A stretch of DNA of 35,439 nt from Candidatus Kuenenia stuttgartensis (lineage in GTDB: Bacteria > Planctomycetota > Planctomycetia > Isosphaerales > Isosphaeraceae): NCBI GenBank assembly GCA_945865635.1, contig CAMBEP010000053.1:1-35439 (forward strand), in the 5' to 3' direction. The notes under the pieces are model-generated. The model saw only the letters and a list, made by a program, of their open reading frames with translations. It made no database searches and had not been told where the DNA came from. Below are positions 1-8,861 of the stretch, one piece after another. Numbering within the stretch: position 1 is the stretch's first letter; every line of letters starts with the position of its first letter. The position numbers were made by a program, and so were the translations under genes.

Positions 1-1179
1 CTCGACGGCCTGGCGAAAGCTTTTGAGATCGAAATATTGCGAGAAAACTGTCTTTACGGCCTCCGCACGCAATCGCCCGACCAGGTCGTCCTCCTGCCCA
101 TCGTCTTCGGTCAGGGTCAGCTCGATCTTGCCCCGCGAGCCCGCCGCCAGGCCTGAGAGGTCAGAAGGCCTTGGCACGATCCATTCTTCGCCGGCCAGGA
201 TCGTCCGCCGCTCGGCGGTGGAGATGCAGTTTTCAAGGTTGCAGATCGACATTCGAACCGATACGCCGGACTGCTGGTTGACCGATCCACTGACCCGGGC
301 TGCCCGTGCATATTCTTCGATCAGCTCCTTCATATAAAGCGGAGTGAAGAGCCTGAGACCAGGGCCCCGGTTGGTCCATGCCTCGGCATCGCTGATGGCC
401 ATGCCCAGTTCGCGAGTGAGTGGGTAGTGCGTGCGGATCACCGACCCGATTCTGTCCTTCAGAGGGGTCACAATCCGGCCCCGATTTGTGTAATCCTCAG
501 GGTTGGCGGAAAAAACCATGTTGAGGTCAAGGTTGAGTCGGATCGGAAAGCCTCGGACCTGCACATCACGCTCTTCCAGGACATTAAACATGCCCACCTG
601 AATTTTGGGTGCCAGGTCGGGTAGTTCGTTCATGCAGAAGATGCCGCGATTGGCACGCGGAATCAGGCCAAAGTGAAGGGTTTCCGCACTGGAAAGGTAG
701 CGTCCTTCCGCATGCTTGATCATGTCGATTTCGCCGATCAGGTCGGCGATGGTCACATCAGGAGTGGCCAGTTTTTCGGTATATCGGCGATCGCGGCCAA
801 CCCATTCGATGGGAGTTTCGTCGCCTCTGGTGCGGATCAGCTCGCGGGCCATGTGCGATATGGGTGCCAGTGGGTCGTCGTTGATCTCAGAGCCCGCCAC
901 AATCGGAATGGCATCGTCCAGCAAGTTGACCAACTGTCTCAGAAGGCGTGTTTTGGCCTGTCCACGCAAACCCAGCAGAAGGATGTCGTGGCGGGAGAGT
1001 ATGGCGTTCTGGATTTGCGGAAAGACTGACTCGTCATATCCCAAAATGCCGGGAAAGAGCGGTTCGCCAGTGCGAAGCTTGGCAATCAGGTTCCGCCGGA
1101 GCTCGTCCTTGACGGATTCCGACTTATAGCCTGATTGTTTCAGATCGCCGAGCGTGTGTGGCCGTGCAGGTGTCATCAT
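1..1179 (-). CDS. Magnesium chelatase / MoxR-like AAA+ ATPase, partial (C-terminus beyond window edge)
   Basis: An open frame of 393 codons runs from ATG at 1179 (a second ATG follows at once, at 1176) to the left edge with no stop, so the gene is cut by the window. It looks like the ChlI-like branch of the MoxR/magnesium-chelatase AAA+ ATPases. Seen: a Walker A variant GLRGQAKT at residues 70-77, a Walker B-like segment at 180-185 in which Asn (N184) precedes the catalytic Glu (IFCMNE), an ILEER-type segment (NVLEERDVQ) near 199-207, and a sensor-1 Asn in FSANPEDY near 223-230. From memory, the NELPDL form is normal in this subfamily. Such ATPases usually work with a von Willebrand factor A protein to remodel or activate a target; any such partner would lie to the left, outside the window. 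No strong ribosome site precedes the start. The family is fairly sure, the substrate unknown. Confidence 0.85.
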   Translation of the reverse strand, partial: MMTPARPHTLGDLKQSGYKSESVKDELRRNLIAKLRTGEPLFPGILGYDESVFPQIQNAILSRHDILLLGLRGQAKTRLLRQLVNLLDDAIPIVAGSEINDDPLAPISHMARELIRTRGDETPIEWVGRDRRYTEKLATPDVTIADLIGEIDMIKHAEGRYLSSAETLHFGLIPRANRGIFCMNELPDLAPKIQVGMFNVLEERDVQVRGFPIRLNLDLNMVFSANPEDYTNRGRIVTPLKDRIGSVIRTHYPLTRELGMAISDAEAWTNRGPGLRLFTPLYMKELIEEYARAARVSGSVNQQSGVSVRMSICNLENCISTAERRTILAGEEWIVPRPSDLSGLAAGSRGKIELTLTEDDGQEDDLVGRLRAEAVKTVFSQYFDLKSFRQAVE

Positions 1180-1579
1180 GAAAATCACTTCGCGAATCAA
1201 GTTGCCAGCTCAGAACCCATCATTTCCCATACAGGTTCATCGTACCAGATTATCATAGTCCTGTGCGCCTGAGTGTCTACCTCTCCATCAGCTTGTCAAA
1301 TATCGGTCCGGATCGTTTAAGATTGTCTTTAATGATTTGCAATATATATGGTTGCAAATATTTTTAGGCCTGAAAAGTCGCGGATTACGGTTCCCGATTT
1401 TGTCGAATTGTGGAACATTGGGCCGCAACAGTCTAAGATAAGGTGATGAACCCATTAGGGCGGCTTGATCTCAAGTCGGTTTTCTTGGGCTTTCTCGCCT
1501 TTTGATCATTGGGCCAAGACCCCATTCTCCTAAACAACCCGGCGACTTTCAAAAAAACGATGGAAAGGTTCGGCGCGTC
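1180..1579. other. Divergent intergenic region (400 bp) with candidate promoters and a dyad
   Basis: This separates the AAA+ ATPase gene (left-going) from the thioredoxin-NHL gene (right-going). It holds the inverted repeat at 1335-1359 and overlapping promoter-like boxes. A 19-codon open frame at 1446-1505 is present but has no usable ribosome site and is not called as a gene. Nothing else is recognised. Confidence 0.6.
1335..1359. promoter_or_regulatory. Perfect 8-bp inverted repeat, candidate operator between divergent genes
   Basis: The sequence shows ATTTGCAA, a 9-base AT-rich spacer, then TTGCAAAT: a perfect dyad of 8-bp arms. A possible rightward promoter overlaps it (TTGTCT at 1323-1328, 16 bases, TATATG at 1345-1350). 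A possible leftward one also does (TTGCAA on the minus strand at 1357-1352, 17 bases, CATTAA at 1334-1329). Placement between two divergent genes fits an operator controlling one or both. A weak hairpin followed by an AT-rich tail (AUAUUUUUA) is the alternative. The promoter boxes are low-information matches. Confidence 0.45.
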
Positions 1580-3637
1580 ATGCAACATTCTTATCAGAAA
1601 CCTGCCCGTTCATCACGCCTCTGGTGCGGAGCAGGCCTGCTGGCTCTCTCTGTTGCTGTGATTGGTCTTTGGAATCGGCCGAATCCGAGGCTTGACCTTT
1701 CGAGGAACCCGCTCGTGACGCAAGCAGCTTATCAGGATGGACCCAAAGTCGATCTCGAAGGTGGGGTGGACTGGATCAACACCGCGGGGCCGATCCATAT
1801 CGAAGACCTCAAGGGCAAAATCATCCTGCTCGATTTCTGGACGTATTGTTGCATCAACTGCCACCACGTTCTGCCTGACCTGGAACGTCTGGAAAAGAAA
1901 TACCCAAATGAGCTGGTTGTCATTGGTGTGCACACAGCCAAATTCAGCGCCGAACGCGATACCAACAACATCAAGAAAAAAGTAGCTGAGTATCGTATCA
2001 AGCACCCGGTGATCAACGATGCAGACCATAAGGTCTGGAACAAGTTTGGCGTCAATAGCTGGCCGACGTTTGTTATTGTCGATGCCACCGGCAAATATCG
2101 CGGCTACACAAACGGGGAAGGTAAATACGAGCTGCTCGACGAGGTGATTGGCAAGCTGGTGGCCGAGCATAAAGAGAAGAAGGAGCTCAACCTGACGCCC
2201 GTGAAATTCTTCCCTGAAAACGAGAAGAAGCACGATCAGCCACTGCTCTATCCTGGCAAGGTGCACGCAAATGGGGCCGCCAAGAAGCTTTTTGTGACCG
2301 ACACAGGCCATAACCGGATCGTAGTTACAGATCTTGATGGTACGGTTCTTGACGTGATTGGCAATGGCCAGTCGGGCTTCAAGAACGGGAGTTTTCAGGA
2401 AGCATCGTTCAACCGCCCGCAAGGCACCTTTTTCAAAGACGATTTCCTGTTCATTGCCGATACCGAAAATCATGCCATCCGAGTGGCCGACCTCAAGAAA
2501 AAGACGGTCAACACCGTGACCGGAAATGGGATCCAATCCTATAGACGCGAAGGGCTTGGCAAGATTCCTTCCACAGGCCTGAACAGCCCGTGGGACATTG
2601 TGCCGATCCCGGGCAACAACAAATTTGCCATTGCAATGGCTGGCCCCCACCAGATTTGGGAACTTGATCTGGATAAAGGCACTGTTGGTGTTCTGGCTGG
2701 ATCGGGTTTGGAGGACATTGTTGATGGCACGTTTCCGAAGTCGGCCATGGCCCAGCCAAGTGGCTTGGCAAGTGATGGTGAAAATGTGTTTTTTGCCGAC
2801 AGCGAAACCTCCAGCCTGCGCGTCCTGATCTGGAAGAAGAAGCAGGTTGACACCTTGATTGGTCGTGGACTGTTCGATTTTGGCGATATTGTTGGCCCGG
2901 CTGCACGTGCCCGACTGCAACACTGTCTGGCCGTGGCTTATAACGACAATTTGGTTTATGTAGCAGATACTTACAATAATAAGATCAAGGTCTTTGACAT
3001 CAAGAAGAAGGCCATCGCCAACCTGATTGGCACCGGCAAGGCCGGAGCAGTCAACAACGGTGCCGAGAGCACGCTCGACGAACCAGGCGGCCTGAGCTTT
3101 CTGAACAACAAGCTTTTCATTGCCGACACCAACAATCACCTGGTGCGGGTGGCAGATTTGACCACCGGCGATGTCAAAACCCTTGAGCTCAAGGGGCTGA
3201 ATAAGCCGGAAGCCCCTGTTTTGCCGCCTTCATTCCCGAATGCCCAGGTAATTCGTGTTGCGGCTGGTAAAGTGGCTGCCGAGAAAGAGATCAGCCTCGA
3301 CATCCGCCTGCCGATCACCAGCGGCATGAAGCTTAATAATTTGGCGCCTCTGCCTTACACCATCGAAGTCAAGGACGCCGATGGCAAGCTGCTGGGCGGC
3401 ACGAGTTTGGCTGGATCGGTCATTGAGCCGCCTGCCGGTTCCTTTACCACGAAGGTGGCTTTGGACAAGCCTCTTGAAGCTGGCAAAAACGTGACCATAA
3501 AAGTTTCGGTCGCAGCCTTCCTCTGTAAGGACGGGGCCGAAGGCTTCTGCCTGCCGAAGTCGTATATCTGGGAAGTGCCTCTGGCGGTCGATGCCAAGGG
3601 CTCAAACAAAATCAGCTTGAGCGACGCCATCAAATAA
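1580..3637 (+). CDS. Membrane-anchored thioredoxin-like / NHL-repeat protein (NHLRC2-like)
   Basis: The protein of 685 residues begins at ATG 1580, preceded by GGAAAGG at 1562-1568; an in-frame TTG at 1502 would add 26 unlikely residues. A single hydrophobic helix (about residues 14-31) looks like an N-terminal anchor or signal, so the rest is probably periplasmic. Next is a thioredoxin-like fold with FWTYCCINCHH: the redox pair is C91-I-N-C94, as in the NHLRC2 family, and the cis-Pro segment NSWPTF follows. The middle contains repeated NHL beta-propeller strands (repeating patterns such as FVTDTGHNRI, FIADTENHAI, YVADTYNNKI, FIADTNNHLV). The C-terminal ~150 residues form a beta-rich domain with further cysteines (FLCKDGAEGFCLP). 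The combination suggests a thiol oxidoreductase with a protein-binding propeller; the substrate is unknown. The gene ends just before a strong hairpin and appears monocistronic. Confidence 0.9.
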   Translation: MQHSYQKPARSSRLWCGAGLLALSVAVIGLWNRPNPRLDLSRNPLVTQAAYQDGPKVDLEGGVDWINTAGPIHIEDLKGKIILLDFWTYCCINCHHVLPDLERLEKKYPNELVVIGVHTAKFSAERDTNNIKKKVAEYRIKHPVINDADHKVWNKFGVNSWPTFVIVDATGKYRGYTNGEGKYELLDEVIGKLVAEHKEKKELNLTPVKFFPENEKKHDQPLLYPGKVHANGAAKKLFVTDTGHNRIVVTDLDGTVLDVIGNGQSGFKNGSFQEASFNRPQGTFFKDDFLFIADTENHAIRVADLKKKTVNTVTGNGIQSYRREGLGKIPSTGLNSPWDIVPIPGNNKFAIAMAGPHQIWELDLDKGTVGVLAGSGLEDIVDGTFPKSAMAQPSGLASDGENVFFADSETSSLRVLIWKKKQVDTLIGRGLFDFGDIVGPAARARLQHCLAVAYNDNLVYVADTYNNKIKVFDIKKKAIANLIGTGKAGAVNNGAESTLDEPGGLSFLNNKLFIADTNNHLVRVADLTTGDVKTLELKGLNKPEAPVLPPSFPNAQVIRVAAGKVAAEKEISLDIRLPITSGMKLNNLAPLPYTIEVKDADGKLLGGTSLAGSVIEPPAGSFTTKVALDKPLEAGKNVTIKVSVAAFLCKDGAEGFCLPKSYIWEVPLAVDAKGSNKISLSDAIK

Positions 3638-3666
3638 ATCTTCAGCCAGACCGATAAAAAAACATC

Positions 3667-3696
3667 AGAAAGGGCATTCTTCGGAATGCCCTTTCT
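3667..3696 (+). terminator. Hairpin with TTCG tetraloop downstream of the thioredoxin-NHL gene
   Basis: A perfect 13-bp stem, AGAAAGGGCATTC paired with GAATGCCCTTTCT, closes on the stable tetraloop TTCG. It begins 30 bases after the stop codon at 3637. The downstream tract (GCATTTAAACTTG) has only a short T-run, so this is either an intrinsic terminator with a weak U-tract or a 3'-end stabilising hairpin. Confidence 0.75.
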
Positions 3697-3701
3697 GCAT
3701 T

Positions 3702-3969
3702 TAAACTTGTCGCAGTCAAAAAAGAGATATCCCGTAACAGAATGATGCCGGAGGCATCAAAGCTAGTGGCCGGTGGTTGAGGAGCGCGAGCGACGACACC
3801 ACCGGACGACGACGCGACATAAGGTCTTGCACCCCTGCCGGGGTGCCAGCAGCTTTTTTGTTAGACCTTATGACCGGTGGTGTCGCTTCGCTCAACCACC
3901 GGCTACTCGCTTTGATGCCTTCGGCATCATTCTGATACGATGTATCATGTGTGGCCGCGACAACTATAA
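3702..3969. repeat. Long imperfect palindromic repeat, copy 1 (MITE-like or REP-like)
   Basis: The block is a nested inverted repeat. The arms 3738-3763 and 3909-3934 are reverse complements over 26 bases with one mismatch (core GATGCCGGAGGCATC / GATGCCTTCGGCATC). Inside them lies a second arm pair, CCGGTGGTTGAGGAGCG against CGCTTCGCTCAACCACCGG. Deeper still are TAAGGTCT / AGACCTTA and a central hairpin CACCCC-TGCC-GGGGTG. Outside, TTGTCGC near the left end is matched by GCGACAA near 3957-3963. The right end also has the dyad TGATAC-GAT-GTATCA at 3933-3947. A second copy occurs at 25265-25489. No transposase is inside, so it looks non-autonomous. Open frames on both strands merely reflect the palindrome and are not called as genes. 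Confidence 0.85.
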
Positions 3970-4338
3970 ACCCATTTTTTTTCAAGTTGTTAGACTCGAA
4001 CTTCAGAACATCGTATAGAAATCTTTGATATACAACGAGTTAAGGGCACCCATCCTACATGAAATCTGGTTTTCATAGGCGAATGCAGTTTAGGGGGGAT
4101 CGATTCCAGGCACACCGAAACGCGCAAGGCCCGGCCCTGAGGATAAAGACGATAAATCCTGTGCAGATTCCACTTGCAGGAATCTCCGGTTTCGCTATAG
4201 TCCTATTGGAACTGCTGCGAAATCCACAATTTTGGATCTTTCTACAGCAATTGTTCCCGCCTTTGCCCAAGGATGGGCTATCCGGCGACCGATTGAATAC
4301 AATGGTGGACGGGTCACTCAGGGACGAGGGCCGGTTGC
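3970..4338. other. Non-coding stretch upstream of the lipoprotein gene
   Basis: An open frame at 4059-4508 exists, but its translation is rich in His, Arg and Pro, it overlaps the lipoprotein gene in another frame and has no recognisable features, so I do not call it. A possible sigma-70 promoter lies at 4174-4201. Nothing else is seen. Confidence 0.5.
4174..4201 (+). promoter_or_regulatory. Possible sigma-70-type promoter for the lipoprotein gene
   Basis: TTGCAG (4174-4179) and TATAGT (4196-4201) are separated by 16 bases, about 140 bases upstream of the GTG start at 4339. This is a pattern match only; the leader would be long. Confidence 0.25.
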
Positions 4339-5571
4339 GTGCAATTATGTGGTGTCGGACGATTCACTCTGGTGATGGTCGGACTGGCGTTTCTGCCAGG
4401 CTGCCGCACATTGAATCTGACCAACCCGAATCGTGTGGATGCGCCGGGCTCTGCCCAGCGGCGTCTATCGCCCATGGCCACCGAAATGGTGCAGAAGTGG
4501 TCGGATAACGCGGCCAAGGTGAAAACACTGAAAGCCCAGCCCACCGTCAAACTGACGGCGGTCGATGGCCGCCGCCGCTTCACTGGGGGTGTCTCGGGCC
4601 GGCTGGCAATGGAGCGGCCCAAGAATTTCAAGCTTGACCTCTCTACCAATTTTGGACAGGTTGCAGACATCGGTTCCAACGATCAGATGATCTGGTTTTG
4701 GATCAAAGATGGTACCGACGGCGTCTATGTGGCCCGATACACTGAGGACGGCCGCCCTTCAGCCCGCTTGAATATCGACCCGCAATGGGTGCTGGAAGCC
4801 ATGGGGCTGGCCGAATTGACCCCCGCCCAGATTGCGAAACTTGATATCAGACGCGACCCGACCACCCGCAACATGATTTTCACGGAGCATCGCGATGGGC
4901 CTTCCGGGGAGCGCTGGATCAAAGAAACCGAGATGGACGCCGGCGGCGATATCGTGGCCCACCGACTGCTTGAAGACGACGCCCGCAAGACTCTGATTGC
5001 TTCGGCCGACATTGAGGGCTGGCAGACGGTCATGATTCCCAAAGCTGCCGACGACCTGCCGACTTTAGGTGGTGCAAAAGAGGCGGACAGCGTGGGTGAG
5101 GATCAAGTTCTGCTGCCCGAGAAGATCAAGCTCTTCTGGGCCATGGATCAGCTTGCGATTGAAGTGCGCATGCACAGCCCACAGGTGAATGTGCCGTTTA
5201 ACGACGACTTTCGCCAGGCCCAGTTCAAGCCTCCTGAGAAGCGTGGTCAGTCGATTGTGGATATTTCGGATAAGACCATGCTAGCAGCAGGTCGTCGCGA
5301 CCAGCCATCGGCCAAAGGTCGGGCGGGGAGTCGTGATCTGGCGGCATCGCCCCGAGCAGCAGACCCGCCACCTCTGGCCCGATTGCGCGAGCCCGAGCCG
5401 CTGAAGGCGCCTGAGATACCAAGTACCCTGCCGAGCGATCCCGTGCCGGAAAGTATTTTGCCGAAAAGGATTGGGCCTGTGAACCCGAGCCTGAATGTTT
5501 CGCCGAGCGCGGCTGTTGGATCCGTTCAGGAAAAAGCTGTGGCCCGGCGATCATTGCCCAGGCCACATTAA
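4339..5571 (+). CDS. Predicted lipoprotein, possibly LolA/DUF4292-like
   Basis: The frame opens after an in-frame stop and starts at GTG 4339, preceded by GACGAGGG at a suitable distance; an ATG at 4375 would leave only a short signal. The N-terminus is a lipoprotein signal: hydrophobic residues followed by the lipobox L19-P-G-C22, so the mature protein would be lipid-anchored at Cys22. Residues of about 45-290 have alternating strands in the style of outer-membrane lipoprotein-sorting or DUF4292 beta-sheet proteins (WSDNAAKVKTLKAQ, then GRLAMERPKNFKLDL and a DQMIWFWIKDG segment). The last ~110 residues are Pro-, Ala- and Arg-rich and probably disordered. The gene faces glyA with only 26 bases between the ends. 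Fold assignment is inference; the lipoprotein call is firmer. Confidence 0.8.
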   Translation: MQLCGVGRFTLVMVGLAFLPGCRTLNLTNPNRVDAPGSAQRRLSPMATEMVQKWSDNAAKVKTLKAQPTVKLTAVDGRRRFTGGVSGRLAMERPKNFKLDLSTNFGQVADIGSNDQMIWFWIKDGTDGVYVARYTEDGRPSARLNIDPQWVLEAMGLAELTPAQIAKLDIRRDPTTRNMIFTEHRDGPSGERWIKETEMDAGGDIVAHRLLEDDARKTLIASADIEGWQTVMIPKAADDLPTLGGAKEADSVGEDQVLLPEKIKLFWAMDQLAIEVRMHSPQVNVPFNDDFRQAQFKPPEKRGQSIVDISDKTMLAAGRRDQPSAKGRAGSRDLAASPRAADPPPLARLREPEPLKAPEIPSTLPSDPVPESILPKRIGPVNPSLNVSPSAAVGSVQEKAVARRSLPRPH

Positions 5572-5597
5572 AAAAGAGGGTTTGTCGGGCCGAGGAG

Positions 5598-6851
5598 TCA
5601 GTTTGCGTCGGCAGGCACAGGATAGTTTTTGAGCATTTCGACAACGCCCGCCGAAACTTTGGCCAGATGAGCGTCGTCGGTCGGCGACTTTAAGGCTTCA
5701 ATGATAAAGCCTGCCACTTGGCGAATGGCCGATTGGTCCATCCCACGCGTGGTCAGGGCGGCAGTGCCCATGCGGATACCTGAGGGGTCCAAAGGCTTGC
5801 GCTGGTCAAATGGAATCAGGTTTTTATTGACGGTCACGCCGGCTTTACCGAGCGCGGCTTCAGCGGTTTTACCTGTCAGGCCCTGGCTTGTCATGTCGAT
5901 CAGGATCAGGTGATTGTCCGTTCCGCCCGAGATCAACCGAAATCCAGCCTTGGTCAGTTCCTCGCCCAGAACCTGAGCGTTGACAACCACTTGCGCTGCA
6001 TATTTTGCGAAATCCGGGCGTAGGGCTTCGTTGAAGCAGATGGCTTTGCCTGCAATCACATGCTCTAACGGGCCGCCCTGAAGGCCGGGAAAAACGGCCA
6101 TGTCGATCTTCTTCTGCCACTCCGCTTTACAAAGCACAATTCCGCCACGTGGTCCACGCAGGGTCTTATGGGTTGTGGTCGTGACAAAATCGCTTACTGC
6201 GACTGGGTTTGGGTGCACTCCGCCAGCCACCAGACCGGCGATGTGGGCCATGTCTACAAAGAGCAGGGCACCCACTTCGCGGGCGATTTCGGCGAATCGG
6301 TTGAAGTCGATGATTCGTGGATAAGCACTGGCGCCGGCCAGGATCATTTTCGGCTTGTGCTCGCGGGCCAGCTGGGCAATACGATCATAGTCCAATCGCT
6401 CAGTGGACTGGCTCAGGCCATAAGGAATGATGTTGTACCAGCGACCCGAAAAATTGAGTTTCATGCCGTGGGTGAGGTGGCCACCTTGGGCCAGGTCCAT
6501 GGCCAGCACGGTGTCGCCCACTTCAAGGGCGGCATAATAAACCGCTTGGTTGGCGGTGGCGCCGGAATGTGGCTGCACGTTGGCGTGCTCAGCACCGAAC
6601 AGCTTTTTGGCCCGATCGATCGCAAGTTGTTCGGAAGTATCTACATGGGAACAGCCCCCATAATATCGCTTGCCCGGCAGACCTTCGGCGTATTTATTGG
6701 TGAGGACCGATCCGACGGCTTCCATAATCGCTTTGCTTGTATAGTTTTCCGAAGCAATCAGCTCAAGCTCGTCGCGCTGGCGGTGCTCTTCAGCTCGGAT
6801 CGCAGCATAGATTTCCGGATCTTGCTTTTGAATCGTTTCCAAGTCGGCCAT
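5598..6851 (-). CDS. glyA: Serine hydroxymethyltransferase
   Basis: This 417-residue protein converts serine plus tetrahydrofolate to glycine and 5,10-methylenetetrahydrofolate, using pyridoxal phosphate in the cytoplasm. The length is typical of the bacterial enzyme. Seen: the N-terminal LIASEN motif at 31-36, the [13 protein letters not shown] segment at 54-66, HSGATANQA near 95-103, and the cofactor-lysine motif [15 protein letters not shown], with the Schiff-base Lys at residue 229. The start is ATG 6851, with a weak purine stretch (GAGAA) upstream. It sits alone between a convergent lipoprotein gene and the end of the prfB pair, and no regulatory element is evident. Confidence 0.98.
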   Translation of the reverse strand: MADLETIQKQDPEIYAAIRAEEHRQRDELELIASENYTSKAIMEAVGSVLTNKYAEGLPGKRYYGGCSHVDTSEQLAIDRAKKLFGAEHANVQPHSGATANQAVYYAALEVGDTVLAMDLAQGGHLTHGMKLNFSGRWYNIIPYGLSQSTERLDYDRIAQLAREHKPKMILAGASAYPRIIDFNRFAEIAREVGALLFVDMAHIAGLVAGGVHPNPVAVSDFVTTTTHKTLRGPRGGIVLCKAEWQKKIDMAVFPGLQGGPLEHVIAGKAICFNEALRPDFAKYAAQVVVNAQVLGEELTKAGFRLISGGTDNHLILIDMTSQGLTGKTAEAALGKAGVTVNKNLIPFDQRKPLDPSGIRMGTAALTTRGMDQSAIRQVAGFIIEALKSPTDDAHLAKVSAGVVEMLKNYPVPADAN

Positions 6852-6946
6852 GGTCGATCGTTCTCAATCATTTAGAAGTCAGAAGATGGGCGAGATGATC
6901 AGAGGCTGAGCCATCATGCAGAGCTGGTCAGCCGGTACCTTTAATA

Positions 6947-7570
6947 TTACACAAATTTGGCGGAGTTCACCAATTCGATTGTGTAACTCCAGGGAATCGT
7001 TCGCGAGGATGTCGCTGATGGATAGGTTTCACGAGGCTCAGGCACCCGTGGCAGGATCTGGATGCGGAGAGCGGATCGACCTGCCTGAGCCATGACCAGT
7101 TGGCTGCCTTTGTCCGCCACAATGCGCAGGATTTGGCCCGGTTCGTTGAGATTCAGGAGAATCTCAGAGCCATCGGCCGAGACAATGTCGGACGATGTTC
7201 TTGCTACAGTGTAAGTGGATGCCAGGGCAACGGGTTCGGCTGTTCGCACGCGGGCTGCAATGTCGCAATGAATGCGGCCGGGAGAGGTTTCCATGAAGAC
7301 ACCCGAGAAATGGATTTTGCCCCACTGGCCCACACCCATCAGGGCAAGGCCTTGCGGAAGATGCTCTTCATGAAGATGCTGAAAGACAGGGCTGGCCGGG
7401 CCATTCTCTTCAAGTTCCGGTTTCAAATCTACAGATTGAATCAGTGGAGATTCAAGATTGGAGCGTTGAAGGCTGTGCCCGAGCCGATCGTCGGTCGCAA
7501 AAAAAGTCCAAGAAAAGTCGGACCCAGCCATTGGAAGCCGGGCCAACTCGTTGGAATTCGCGTTTGGCAC
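6947..7570 (-). CDS. Hypothetical protein coupled to prfB
   Basis: The frame starts at GTG 7570, only five bases after the prfB stop codon (7576-7578), with AAGAAAGG inside the end of prfB as a possible ribosome site; an ATG at 7531 is an alternative that would remove 13 residues. The spacing implies co-transcription and probably translational coupling with release factor 2. The product (207 residues) has no signal peptide or membrane helix. Its central and C-terminal parts are strand-rich (for example HFSGVFMET, EILLNLNEPGQILRIV, SALRIQILPRVPEP), and the N-terminus is polar. I do not recognise a family. The C-terminal half has a weak feel of a small beta-barrel, such as PilZ, but the diagnostic RxxxR and DxSxxG motifs are absent. 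Confidence 0.6.
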   Translation of the reverse strand: MPNANSNELARLPMAGSDFSWTFFATDDRLGHSLQRSNLESPLIQSVDLKPELEENGPASPVFQHLHEEHLPQGLALMGVGQWGKIHFSGVFMETSPGRIHCDIAARVRTAEPVALASTYTVARTSSDIVSADGSEILLNLNEPGQILRIVADKGSQLVMAQAGRSALRIQILPRVPEPRETYPSATSSRTIPWSYTIELVNSAKFV

Positions 7571-7575
7571 GTGTG

Positions 7576-8704
7576 TTACGCGCCTTTCTTGATGGCGGCA
7601 TCACCTTTGGAGAGACGCATCCGCAACAGGGCGTTGATGAATTCATCAATCCGGCCGTCCAGGACAGCCTGGGGATTGCCTGATTCCTGACCTGTGCGTA
7701 AATCCTTCACAAGCTGATATGGCTGAAGCACATAGTTGCGAATTTGGCTGCCAAACGAGATTTCACCCTTTTCATCATAAGCCCTTGCGAATTCGGCTTC
7801 GCGCTTGATTTCCTCAAGCCGGACGAGCTTCGCTTTGAGCAGTTGATAGGCCAGGGCATCGTTCTTGTGCTGCGAGCGTTCGCTGCGGCTTTCAGCGGCC
7901 ACACCTGAGGGCAAGTGTGTGTATCGCACACCTGATTCAGTCTTGTTCTGGTGCTGACCACCGGGGCCACCGCATCGAAAGACGTCGCGCTTGAGTTCGT
8001 CGTCCTTGAGTACGATGTCAATCTTGTCGTCGATTTCAGGCAGCACATCGACCGATGCAAACGAAGTTTGTCGCTTGTCGGCCGAGCCGAACGGGCTGAT
8101 GCGCACCAATCGGTGCACGCCGGATTCGCCCTTGAGATAGCCATAAGCATTTTCACCACGAATGGCGATTGTCACCGTCTGGATACCAGCCACATCGCCC
8201 GCTTCACGGTCGACCAGCTCAAGTTTGTACTTATGTGCTTCTGCCCACATTGTATACATGCGGAAGATCATCTCGGCCCAGTCGCATGCCTCGGTCCCGC
8301 CCGCACCCGGATGGATGGTCATGAAGGCATTGCAGTGGTCGTTAGGGCCGTTCAAAAGGCTTTGCAGCTCAAAGCTTTCAAACGCATTGATGCCGGTTTT
8401 GACGGCCTGGCTGATGTCTTCGTCAAGTGAATCGTCGCCCGCTTCCAGCGCGAGATCCATCAAAGCCTGAAGATCGTCCGCCTGATTGCTCAGGCTTTCA
8501 AAGGGCTTGAGAACCGAGTTGATCGTTTTGATCTCGTCGATCGTCACTTTGGCGGCTTCCTGGTCATTCCAGAATGTCGGCTCGCCCATCTTGTCTTCCA
8601 GCTCTTTACGGCGTTCCAGCTTGTCGCCCAGGTCAAAGAGAGTCTCGGAGATTGACGATCTTTTCGATCAGGCTCCGAGCCTCGCGCTTGAGGTCATCGT
8701 TCAT
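7576..8704 (-). CDS. prfB: Peptide chain release factor 2, with programmed +1 frameshift
   Basis: RF2 recognises UGA and UAA stop codons and triggers peptide release at the ribosome. The gene starts at ATG 8704 and reads 23 codons to CTT, followed by in-frame TGA (8635-8633). Skipping one base gives GAC CTG GGC and continues to TAA at 7578-7576, for about 375 residues in total. The site CTTTGAC is the classical autoregulatory slippery sequence; the encoded junction LRDSLFDLGDKLERR is the normal RF2 N-terminus. Also seen: the SPF tripeptide anticodon in VRISPFGSADKRQTSF and the catalytic GGQ in RCGGPGGQHQNKTES. The Shine-Dalgarno-like booster usually just before CTT is weak here (CGAGACTCT). 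A gene finder that ignores frameshifting would start falsely at ATG 8589. Confidence 0.96.
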
Positions 8705-8861
8705 GGTGATCCCGAGAAAGTGAATTCAGCCCAATTTCGCTAAACCTGCCAAAAGTGTGGCCGGTGTCGTCGGGCTTCTCAGTACTTTTCAGACACGTCA
8801 GTATACCGCTAGAATGGATAAAACTCCAGCCTTAATACTTTAAGCAGGGCCCAGATCTGAT

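Noticed and set aside
1446..1505. 19-codon frame upstream of the thioredoxin-NHL gene
   Set aside because: The purine run AAGGTG touches the ATG directly, leaving no ribosome spacing, and the peptide has no recognised pattern.
1613..3139. Long minus-strand frame of 508 codons inside the thioredoxin-NHL gene
   Set aside because: It is a shadow: the plus-strand frame has clear domain motifs, this one none.
3716..3985. Open frames on both strands of the palindromic repeat (also at 25112-25420)
   Set aside because: The similar peptides arise because the DNA repeats; the palindrome gives open frames in both directions.
4059..4508. 149-codon frame upstream of and overlapping the lipoprotein gene
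   Set aside because: Composition is atypical (His, Arg, Pro rich) with no motif; the lipoprotein frame overlaps it and is convincing.
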